Part shown: in pieces, positions 1 to 5,683 of the stretch
Position numbering within the stretch: position 1 is the first letter of the stretch
How the letters are laid out: every line of letters begins with the position of its first letter
Origin: Prevotellaceae bacterium UBA5903
GTDB lineage: Bacteria > Bacteroidota > Bacteroidia > Bacteroidales > Bacteroidaceae
Length of the DNA: 9,683 bases
NCBI GenBank assembly: GCA_002431845.1
Contig: DJEH01000002.1
Coordinates: forward strand, 3,060-12,742
Direction of reading: 5' to 3'
Translations under genes and position numbers: made by a program
Notes under the pieces: model-generated
The model's input: only the letters and a program-made list of their open reading frames with translations
The model's database searches: none
What the model was told of the DNA's origin: nothing

Positions 1-15
1 TTGAACACCTACTTA
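1..15 (+). repeat. Single copy of the TTGAAYACCTACTT intergenic repeat core
   Basis: The first 15 bases read ttgaacacctactta. This differs at one position from the core of the tandem repeat at 5292-5338 (ttgaatacctactta). Both lie in intergenic DNA just upstream of plus-strand genes or promoters. More of the element may lie to the left of the window. A chance match in AT-rich DNA is possible but not very likely for 14 of 15 bases. Confidence 0.4.
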
Positions 16-49
16 ATAAAATAATTGAACGATAATACAACTCGTTGTT

Positions 50-871
50 ATGGAATTAAACAAAATAGATACGGCTCCTCATGCAACTGTCCCAGAGCAA
101 TTTCCGCAACCAGAAGACAGAACAGACAAGAAGGTGGTAATAGAGCTTGAGAATGTACGTCGAAACTTCATCGTAGGCGACGAGACGGTACATGCGCTAA
201 AGGGCGTATCGTTTAAGATATACGAGGGAGAGTTCGTTACGATTATGGGCACTTCGGGTTCGGGTAAATCAACATTGCTCAATCAGTTAGGATGTCTTGA
301 CACCCCTTCGAGTGGTGAGTACTATCTTGACGGAGTGAGTGTGCGTAGCATGAAGCGTAGTGAAAGAGCTGTCTTGCGCAATCGAAAAATTGGTTTTGTG
401 TTTCAAAACTACAACCTTTTGCCTAAGACAACAGCGGTTGAAAACGTGGAATTGCCCTTGATGTATAACTCCTCTGTATCAGCCACAGAGCGCCGCAACC
501 GCAGCATCGAAGCACTCAAGATGGTGGGACTTGGCGAACGCCTTTATCACAAGTCTAACCAGATGTCGGGTGGACAAATGCAGCGTGTGGCTATTGCCCG
601 TGCGCTGGTCAATAATCCCGCTGTGATATTAGCCGACGAAGCCACGGGTAATCTCGACACGCGTACATCGTTTGAGATATTGGTGCTCTTTCAGAAGTTG
701 TTTAAGGCTGGACGCACCATAATTTTTGTTACTCACAATCCCGAATTGGCACTATACTCCAGCCGTAACATCTTTTTACGTGATGGCTTGATACGTGAGG
801 ACACCATAAACCACAACATTCACTCTGCAGCTAAGGCATTAGCAGAGTTGCCACCAGCAGAAGAGTCGTAA
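50..871 (+). CDS. MacB-type ABC exporter, ATP-binding subunit
   Basis: Nucleotide-binding subunit (273 aa) of a MacB/LolD-type ABC system; it hydrolyses ATP on the cytoplasmic face to drive the FtsX-fold permease encoded next. Visible motifs are Walker A GTSGSGKST (residues 67-75), Q-loop Gln119, signature MSGGQ (172-176, Met in place of the usual Leu), Walker B VILADE (192-197) and H-loop His229. The stretch VHALKGVSFKIYEGEFVTIM is typical of this subfamily. About 27 residues precede the usual start of the fold and are rich in Pro, Glu and Gln. ATG at 50 is the only in-frame ATG that gives the full domain; a GTG at 134 would give a more usual N-terminus and cannot be excluded. The permease follows after 14 bases, so the two are one operon. 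A MacA-like periplasmic adaptor and a TolC-like channel would be expected upstream, outside the window. The substrate cannot be read from the sequence. Confidence 0.95.
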   Translation: MELNKIDTAPHATVPEQFPQPEDRTDKKVVIELENVRRNFIVGDETVHALKGVSFKIYEGEFVTIMGTSGSGKSTLLNQLGCLDTPSSGEYYLDGVSVRSMKRSERAVLRNRKIGFVFQNYNLLPKTTAVENVELPLMYNSSVSATERRNRSIEALKMVGLGERLYHKSNQMSGGQMQRVAIARALVNNPAVILADEATGNLDTRTSFEILVLFQKLFKAGRTIIFVTHNPELALYSSRNIFLRDGLIREDTINHNIHSAAKALAELPPAEES

Positions 872-885
872 CAGAAAACAAAAAT

Positions 886-2109
886 ATGAATATAGGTAAT
901 CTTTTCAAAATAGCTTTGCGTGCCATAGCTGCCAACAAGATGCGCTCGTTTCTCACCATGTTGGGCATTATCATTGGTGTGGCATCGGTTATAGCCATGC
1001 TTGCCATAGGGCAGGGGTCAAAGAAGAGCATTCAGGCGAGCATATCAGAGATGGGGTCAAACATGATTATGATTCGTCCGGGGCAAGACAAGGGCCCTGG
1101 CGGAGCGCAACAAGATGCCTCATCCATGCAGACCCTCAAGCTTAAAGACTATGAGGCACTAAAGGAGCAGAGCAAATATTTGGCTGCCATATCACCCAGT
1201 GTGAATGCATCGGGGCAGTTTATCAACGGAAACAATAATACCCCTTCGACCATTTATGGCATATCGCCCGATTATATGCAGATACGCCAGCAAAAGGTGA
1301 AGGATGGAGAGATGTTTGGCGACGACGACGTTAAGACCAATGCCAAGGTGTGTGTGATAGGTAAAACCGTTGCCGACAACCTCTTTACCAATGGCGAAGA
1401 CCCTGTCGGAAAGGTTATTCGATTTAACAAAATCCCTTTTCGCATAGTGGGTGTGCTTGAGTCAAAGGGCTACAACTCATTTGGTATGGACCAAGACGAC
1501 GTGGTTTTGGCCCCTTATACCACGGTGATGAAGCGCATACTCTCTGTAACTTATCTGCAAGGCATCAATGCCTCAGCTATTACAGAAGACATGACCGATC
1601 TTGCCATTGACGACATCACCTCTATCTTGCGTCAAAGCCATAAACTTAAAGGAAGCGATGAAGACAACTTTAGCATCCGTAGTCAGCAAGAAATGGCAGC
1701 CATGATGAACTCTACCTCCGACACCATGACCGTGTTGTTGCTAGTTGTGGCATGTATCTCGCTTGTAGTGGGTGGTATTGGCATTATGAATATTATGTAT
1801 GTGAGTGTAACCGAACGCACCAAGGAGATAGGTTTGCGCATGTCGGTTGGTGCACGTGGAGTAGATATTCTCAACCAATTCCTAATAGAGTCAGTATTGC
1901 TCAGCGTAACAGGTGGGTTGATTGGTGTAATAGTGGGCATAGGTGCCGCTGTGGGCATCAATGTGTTTGCCCATTGGCCCATACAAATTCAGCCTTGGAG
2001 CGTGTTGCTAAGTTTTGCGGTATGTTCTGCCACGGGTATCTTCTTTGGTTGGTATCCAGCAAAGAAGGCTGCAAGTCTCGACCCTATCGAAGCTATTAGA
2101 TACGAGTAA
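886..2109 (+). CDS. MacB-type ABC exporter, FtsX-fold permease
   Basis: Inner-membrane permease of 407 aa. The architecture is that of MacB/FtsX permeases: TM1 at about residues 22-43, a large periplasmic core of about 235 residues (MacB_PCD type), then TM2 (281-305), TM3 (332-358) and TM4 (371-391). The conserved cytoplasmic coupling stretch ERTKEIGLRMSVGAR (310-324) and the end PAKKAASLDPIEAIRYE are hallmarks of the family. In E. coli MacB the ATPase is fused to the permease; here they are separate genes, as is usual in Bacteroidetes. The mechanotransmission model known for MacB (energising export from periplasm through a TolC-like channel) likely applies if the MacA and TolC partners are encoded upstream. 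Candidate cargoes from family knowledge are macrolides, peptides, siderophores or lipoproteins; nothing here decides between them. It is followed by a terminator, so this is the last gene of its operon. Confidence 0.94.
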   Translation: MNIGNLFKIALRAIAANKMRSFLTMLGIIIGVASVIAMLAIGQGSKKSIQASISEMGSNMIMIRPGQDKGPGGAQQDASSMQTLKLKDYEALKEQSKYLAAISPSVNASGQFINGNNNTPSTIYGISPDYMQIRQQKVKDGEMFGDDDVKTNAKVCVIGKTVADNLFTNGEDPVGKVIRFNKIPFRIVGVLESKGYNSFGMDQDDVVLAPYTTVMKRILSVTYLQGINASAITEDMTDLAIDDITSILRQSHKLKGSDEDNFSIRSQQEMAAMMNSTSDTMTVLLLVVACISLVVGGIGIMNIMYVSVTERTKEIGLRMSVGARGVDILNQFLIESVLLSVTGGLIGVIVGIGAAVGINVFAHWPIQIQPWSVLLSFAVCSATGIFFGWYPAKKAASLDPIEAIRYE

Positions 2110-2138
2110 AAGGGTAACAATTTATTTTGCTACATATC

Positions 2139-2176
2139 ATAAGCCAAATGGTATTTTCCGTTTGGCTTATTTTGAT
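2139..2176 (+). terminator. Rho-independent terminator of the exporter operon
   Basis: ataagccaaa (2139-2148) pairs perfectly with tttggcttat (2161-2170). The stem extends inward by T-G, G-C and G-C to 13 pairs with a six-base loop (tatttt, 2152-2157). A short T-rich tail (tttgat) follows. It starts 29 bases after the permease stop, as expected for the end of the operon. Confidence 0.8.
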
Positions 2177-2290
2177 AGCTTAGATGTTTGGTTATCAGCG
2201 TATTAGATGGCTACTAAACAAACATTTTAGTCTAACTTTAGGCTTATGACGGCTTAATAAAAGGCATATATCTGCGTAAACATACGCATG

Positions 2291-2390
2291 CTGTTGGCGT
2301 ATCACGCCCGCGATACGCTCGTATCACGTCCATGATACGCTCGTATCACGCTCATGATACGCTCGTATCACGGCCGTGATACGCCAACAG
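2291..2390. repeat. Array of four 22-base palindromic units with inverted flanks
   Basis: Four tandem 20-base palindromes begin at 2298, 2320, 2342 and 2364, each separated by the dinucleotide ct, giving an exact period of 22. The left half CGTATCACG is identical in all four; the right halves are GCGATACG, ATGATACG (twice) and GTGATACG. The fourth unit (2364-2383) is a perfect palindrome, CGTATCACGGCCGTGATACG. The whole block is closed by ctgttgg (2291-2297) and ccaacag (2384-2390), so its outer 16 bases form a perfect inverted repeat and the element as a whole is an imperfect palindrome. Neighbouring units can also pair across the ct spacer (TGATACG-ct-CGTATCA), giving two competing hairpin registers. 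The GC content is clearly above the surrounding intergenic DNA. It resembles REP/BIME-type elements in layout, or a multi-site operator; the sequence does not decide. Confidence 0.9.
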
Positions 2391-2505
2391 GTTACGCTGC
2401 TTGTTACAGAACAATACAGGTTTTGCTGCCGAAGCATAGGTTTATTAGTTCAATTTGAGCCTATTTTTAAGTGAACACAGAAGGCTTTTACTTAAAAAAA
2501 TATTA

Positions 2506-2513
2506 TAACTTTG
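2506..2513 (+). promoter_or_regulatory. Bacteroidetes-type -7 box upstream of the kinase
   Basis: taactttg matches the TAnnTTTG consensus of Bacteroidetes primary-sigma promoters. No good TTTG is found 19-21 bases upstream (that stretch reads around aggct), so the promoter would be weak or activator-dependent. Transcription would start near 2520, leaving a leader of about 60 bases before the kinase ATG. Confidence 0.5.
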
Positions 2514-2579
2514 TTCCACATAATACAAACTTAAAAGGCTCCATATCCCCTTTAGGTTTATATTCAAATCCAAACAATC

Positions 2580-3677
2580 ATGGAAACAAATAGCACATCT
2601 GCATCTATGCAAAAGCCTCGTATGGAGCGTTGCATAGAAGTGGCACTTCACGTGCTCACGTGGTGCTACATATTTCTTTCTCCATTGCTATTTAAGCGTA
2701 GCGGAGAGCACATAGAGTGGGGTAGATACTGGCATGGTTGTATACTGCCCTTGATGGTATGCATAAGCTTTTATATAAACTACTTTGTGCTGATACCTCG
2801 CTACTTGTTGGTGAAAGGAAAAATAAAGTGGTTTATTCTGTTCAACTTGTTGCTCTATGCTATTAGTCAATCGGTTATGGAGATACAGGGCATGTATTTT
2901 GCTCCATTCCCCCCTATGAGGCGTGGCCCCCGAATGCACCACGACTTTCCGCCCCGAATGCTATTTATTGTGCGCAGTTTCCTTACCTTTGTTTTTGCTA
3001 TGGGCGCATCTGTGGCACTCAAGCTCAGCATGCGTTGGCGCGAAAGCGAACAGGCTAGGGCAGAGGCCGAATTGGGACGTTCGCAAGCCGAACTTAAGAA
3101 CTTGAAAAACCAAATAAACCCACACTTTTTGCTCAACACACTCAATAATATATATGCGCTCACAGCTTTTGACCAAGAGAAAGCACAACAAGCCATACAA
3201 GAGTTGAGCCGCTTGCTGAGATATATGCTCTACGAAAATCAAACCGAAAGGGTAAGTCTTAATAAAGAGGTAGATTTTCTTAAATCGTATATAGCGCTTA
3301 TGCGATTACGCATTTACAACGATGTAGATGTAAAGGTAGACTTTGATTTTCCAAGCGAAGAGAATTTGCAAGTAGCTCCGCTCATCTTTATTTCCTTGGT
3401 AGAAAACGCATTTAAGCATGGTGTGAGCTCAACTGAACATAGCTTTATACACATAAGCCTTAAAGCAGATAAGCACCACTTAGTGTTTAGTTGCAAAAAT
3501 AGTAATACGCCTAAAAACGAAACCGACAAAACACCTGGCGGTATAGGACTGAAGCAAGTGGCAAGCCGTTTGGAGCTATCGTATGCAGGCAAGTATAGAT
3601 GGAACGCTGGGTTGCAAGATGATGGTCGAACTTATAGTTCGGTAATAGAACTCTTTGACAACACACCAAACTCTTAA
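2580..3677 (+). CDS. Sensor histidine kinase, LytS/YehU-type (His_kinase family), four TM segments
   Basis: A 365-aa membrane histidine kinase. Four hydrophobic segments (about 21-38, 54-74, 84-105, 128-150) are followed by a short coiled-coil linker rich in Ala, Glu and Arg (about 153-175). The phospho-acceptor motif is QINPHFLLNTLNNIY with His182. The ATPase part has an N-box SLVENAFKHG (272-281) and a glycine box GGIGLKQ (320-326). This is the PF06580-type kinase that pairs with LytTR regulators, and the regulator gene follows after 25 bases. By the positive-inside rule (PRYLLVKGKIKW between TM2 and TM3) the loop of residues 106-127, rich in Pro, Arg, Met and His, faces the periplasm. No separate sensor domain is present, so the signal is probably read by the membrane part or that loop. 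The ATG at 2580 is the natural start. Confidence 0.95.
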   Translation: METNSTSASMQKPRMERCIEVALHVLTWCYIFLSPLLFKRSGEHIEWGRYWHGCILPLMVCISFYINYFVLIPRYLLVKGKIKWFILFNLLLYAISQSVMEIQGMYFAPFPPMRRGPRMHHDFPPRMLFIVRSFLTFVFAMGASVALKLSMRWRESEQARAEAELGRSQAELKNLKNQINPHFLLNTLNNIYALTAFDQEKAQQAIQELSRLLRYMLYENQTERVSLNKEVDFLKSYIALMRLRIYNDVDVKVDFDFPSEENLQVAPLIFISLVENAFKHGVSSTEHSFIHISLKADKHHLVFSCKNSNTPKNETDKTPGGIGLKQVASRLELSYAGKYRWNAGLQDDGRTYSSVIELFDNTPNS

Positions 3678-3702
3678 AAATAGTAATACCTTAACATATA
3701 AT

Positions 3703-4482
3703 ATGATGAAATGTGCCATTATAGACGATGAGCCTTTGGCTCTTAGTTTGCTCGAAAGTTATGTAAAGAAAACAAACATACTCGAACTTTGCGGTCGCTA
3801 CTCAAACGCAGTAGAGGCCATAGGCGGTTTGCAGAGGGAGCCTGTAGACCTCATATTTCTTGACATACAAATGCCCGACTTAAATGGTCTTGACTTTTCG
3901 CGCCATATCAATACTGACAATACGTGCATTGTTTTTACCACTGCTTTTAGTCAGTATGCTCTTGATGGTTACAAAGTGAATGCACTTGATTATCTGCTTA
4001 AGCCTATTAGCTATACCGACTTCGTTGGGGCGGTGGCAAAGGCTCAGCGATGGTATGAACGTAGCCAACTTGCCAAGCAAAACGAATTGGCTAAAGTGCC
4101 TAACGCCTCTGCAACAGAGGCGCTGCAAGCTGACATTGTATCGTCTAATGTCGGATATATGTTTGTTAAAAGCGACTATAAGCTGTTGCGTATAAACTTT
4201 AATGACATTGTGTACATAGAGGGCTTGAAAGACTATGTAAAGATTTATACCGAAACATATAGTAAGGCCATTCTCTGCCTTAGCTCAATGCATAGCATGG
4301 AGAATGCGCTACCCCCAACATCATTCTTTAGAGTACATCGCTCTTATATAGTAAATGTAGACAAAGTAAAGGTGCTCGAAAGAGGGCAAATAGTGTTTGG
4401 CGAAAAGTATATCCCCATTTCAGACAGCTACAAAGACAAGTTTATGGCCTATCTTAATTCGCATACGCTGCAAGGACGCTAA
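3703..4482 (+). CDS. LytTR-family response regulator
   Basis: A 259-aa cytoplasmic response regulator. The receiver domain (residues 3-120) has the acidic pair Asp8-Asp9, phospho-acceptor Asp54 in IFLDIQMP, the switch Thr80 in FTTAFSQYAL, and Lys100 in LLKPIS. A linker (about 121-150) leads to a LytTR DNA-binding domain (about 152-255) with the typical INFNDIVYIEGLKDYVKIY and FFRVHRSYIVN stretches. It should be phosphorylated by the kinase encoded directly upstream. The open frame extends upstream to a TTG at 3655 inside the kinase gene, but the family starts at M-K-x-A-I-I-D-D-E, so ATG 3703 or the adjacent ATG 3706 is the start; no Shine-Dalgarno helps to choose. LytTR proteins bind paired direct repeats about 21 bases apart, and such a pair lies at 4549-4577, just past this gene. 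Confidence 0.95.
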   Translation: MMKCAIIDDEPLALSLLESYVKKTNILELCGRYSNAVEAIGGLQREPVDLIFLDIQMPDLNGLDFSRHINTDNTCIVFTTAFSQYALDGYKVNALDYLLKPISYTDFVGAVAKAQRWYERSQLAKQNELAKVPNASATEALQADIVSSNVGYMFVKSDYKLLRINFNDIVYIEGLKDYVKIYTETYSKAILCLSSMHSMENALPPTSFFRVHRSYIVNVDKVKVLERGQIVFGEKYIPISDSYKDKFMAYLNSHTLQGR

Positions 4483-4548
4483 AAAATAAAAGTGTTGGAG
4501 TAGGGCTGATTGGTAGCCGCACAACCATTTATTAGACGTATTAGGCAA

Positions 4549-4577
4549 TTCCGTAATTAAGGTAATTACTTCCGTAA
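4549..4577 (+). promoter_or_regulatory. Candidate LytTR operator: TTCCGTAA direct repeat, 21-base period
   Basis: ttccgtaa occurs at 4549-4556 and again at 4570-4577, exactly 21 bases apart. Between and overlapping them lies an inverted repeat, gtaatta (4553-4559) and taattac (4563-4569). The downstream copy ends 8 bases before the -33 box of the flavoprotein promoter, a normal activator position. Known LytTR proteins such as AgrA use two 9-base direct repeats with 12-base spacing, the same 21-base period. Binding by the neighbouring regulator is inference. Confidence 0.45.
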
Positions 4578-4585
4578 ACAATATA

Positions 4586-4616
4586 TCTGTGTTGTTGGCG
4601 AATAACTATAACTTTG
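4586..4616 (+). promoter_or_regulatory. Promoter of the flavoprotein gene
   Basis: A -7 box taactttg (4609-4616) fits TAnnTTTG exactly. tctg (4586-4589) sits 19 bases upstream as a one-mismatch -33 box (consensus TTTG). The predicted transcript starts near 4623, which rules out the TTG at 4614 as translation start and supports the GTG at 4671. Confidence 0.6.
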
Positions 4617-4670
4617 CATTGTGAAACACCCAACGTTGTAGAACAAAAAAACAAGAAACATAACAAAAAA

Positions 4671-5207
4671 GTGAAAAAGGTTATTGTGATATCAACCAGT
4701 TTCCGAACTGGATCGAACAGCGACATGCTAGCAAATCATTTTGCAGAGGGATCCAAAGCTGCTGGTAACGATGTGGAGAAAATATTGCTTGCTGAAAAGA
4801 ATATTTCATTCTGTAAAGGTTGCTTGGCATGCCAAAAGATAGGTAAGTGTGTCATCAAGGACGATGCAAACGACATTATGCAGAAGGTTCTTGAAGCTGA
4901 CGTTGTTTGCTGGGCTACCCCTATTTACTATTATGAAATGAGTGGGCAGATGAAGACGCTCATCGATCGCATGAACGCTATGTACTCGCTCAACTATAAG
5001 TTCCGCGACATCTACCTGCTCACAACAGCTGCAGAAGATGAACCTGAGGTGCCAAAACGTGCCGAAGCTGGTTTGACAGGTTGGATAGACTGTTATCCGA
5101 AGAGTCGCCTTGTTGCCACCCTATTCTGTGGCGGAGTGGATGCGCCCCGCACCATTGAGGGCAATAAAAAGTTGCAAGAAGCGTATATGTTAGGTAAGAA
5201 CGTGTAG
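4671..5207 (+). CDS. Flavodoxin-fold NAD(P)H-dependent FMN reductase / iron-sulfur flavoprotein-like
   Basis: A 178-aa cytoplasmic protein of the flavodoxin-like FMN reductase family. The N-terminus MKKVIVISTSFRTGSNSDML contains beta-1 and the phosphate-binding loop for FMN. ADVVCWATPIYYYEMSGQMKTLIDR is the conserved second flavin-contact region (about residues 75-99). The segment Cys48-x2-Cys51-x2-Cys54-x5-Cys60 matches the compact cysteine motif of archaeal iron-sulfur flavoproteins, which bind a [4Fe-4S] cluster beside FMN; a redox role rather than simple quinone reduction is therefore possible. The start is a GTG at 4671: the longer frame begins with TTG at 4614 inside the promoter -7 box and would add a Lys/Asn-rich tail foreign to the family. 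It follows the LytTR regulator by 188 bases and has its own promoter with a putative regulator site. The substrate is unknown. Confidence 0.87.
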   Translation: MKKVIVISTSFRTGSNSDMLANHFAEGSKAAGNDVEKILLAEKNISFCKGCLACQKIGKCVIKDDANDIMQKVLEADVVCWATPIYYYEMSGQMKTLIDRMNAMYSLNYKFRDIYLLTTAAEDEPEVPKRAEAGLTGWIDCYPKSRLVATLFCGGVDAPRTIEGNKKLQEAYMLGKNV

Positions 5208-5236
5208 ATATGTCTACAAAATAAGACTAAGCGAAC

Positions 5237-5283
5237 AAAGCCCAAGAAACAAAACCGCTATTGGTTGTTGCTTCTTGGGCTTT
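5237..5283 (+). terminator. Hairpin terminator after the flavoprotein gene
   Basis: aaagcccaagaa (5237-5248) pairs perfectly with ttcttgggcttt (5272-5283), a 12-base stem 30 bases after the stop codon. The only T-run is the ttt that closes the stem, so as an intrinsic terminator it is of middling quality. It could also work on the minus strand. Confidence 0.65.
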
Positions 5284-5291
5284 GGCATATC

Positions 5292-5338
5292 AATTAATTT
5301 TGAATACCTACTTATAAATTAATTTTGAATACCTACTT
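5292..5338 (+). repeat. Tandem 22-base direct repeat, period 25
   Basis: Two identical 22-base copies lie at 5292-5313 and 5317-5338, separated by ata; both end in ttgaatacctactt. A third, degenerate copy may start near 5345 (aattgaattttt). The core recurs with one change at the left edge of the window. No inverted ends or target-site duplication suggest a transposable element. Confidence 0.75.
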
Positions 5339-5485
5339 GTACATAAATTGAATTTTTGAGCAACTATGAGCTGACTCATTTTTACTTAAGGGTGGTTTTA
5401 TAAATTCATTACGACATAATTTATAGAAGCACTCTTAAACATCTGTTAAAGAAATATTATGCCAAACACAAAACCGACGAAAAAA

Positions 5486-5516
5486 TTTGTTTTTATTATT
5501 ACTAACGTTATCTTTG
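5486..5516 (+). promoter_or_regulatory. Consensus Bacteroidetes promoter of the DUF4468 gene
   Basis: tttg (5486-5489) as -33 box, 19 bases, then tatctttg (5509-5516) as -7 box. This is a full match to the TTTG-N19-21-TAnnTTTG consensus and the strongest promoter in the window. The start of transcription is expected near 5523, about 160 bases before the ATG. Confidence 0.75.
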
Positions 5517-5534
5517 TAGCAAAATTCGGATGAT

Positions 5535-5548
5535 AACTTAATTAAGTT
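5535..5548. promoter_or_regulatory. 14-base perfect palindrome at the start of the leader
   Basis: AACTTAATTAAGTT is a perfect palindrome about 12 bases after the predicted transcription start. Its position fits an operator for a dimeric repressor. As RNA it has no loop of its own and would form only a weak AU hairpin, so a DNA-level role is more likely. It may also be chance in AT-rich DNA. Confidence 0.35.
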
Positions 5549-5683
5549 TCAGATTTAGAATAAACGGACTGAAATATCGTACAAGTTCGGTAACATTCGT
5601 TTTGCACCATAGTTAGTCAATTATGCTAAATCCATAACTTAGGAGTAACAAACAATAGCTTATAAAGCAATCAAAAAAGTAAT

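Larger units (their letters stand above)
2110..2579. other. 470-base intergenic region between exporter and kinase
   Basis: No convincing gene. From left to right it holds the exporter terminator (2139-2176), about 95 bases of AT-rich DNA without recognised features, a small inverted repeat (tgcgta at 2273-2278 with tacgca at 2283-2288), the four-unit palindromic array (2291-2390), further featureless AT-rich DNA, and the -7 box of the kinase promoter (2506-2513). The short open frames here have no plausible start or composition. Confidence 0.7.
5208..5683. other. 476-base intergenic region before the DUF4468 gene
   Basis: No gene is supported. It contains the hairpin at 5237-5283, the tandem repeat at 5292-5338, an AT-rich inverted repeat (tataaatt at 5399-5406 with aatttata at 5418-5425), the promoter at 5486-5516, a 14-base palindrome at 5535-5548 and a leader of about 160 bases. 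The stretch 5426-5485 shows nothing recognisable. Confidence 0.7.

Noticed and set aside
1752..2206. Two plus-strand frames overlapping the end of the permease gene
   Set aside because: Cys/Trp/Arg-rich or broken composition and full or partial overlap with a clear MacB-type permease; these are shadows.
2291..2390. CRISPR array
   Set aside because: Repeats are palindromic 20-mers separated by only two bases, with no unique spacers of 25-40 bases and no cas genes nearby.
5292..5338. Insertion-sequence end or attachment site
   Set aside because: No transposase or integrase, no inverted ends and no target duplication are present; the copies are direct and very short.
5399..5425. Inverted repeat tataaatt/aatttata as a terminator or operator
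   Set aside because: It is purely AT, has an 11-base loop, and is unremarkable in such AT-rich DNA.
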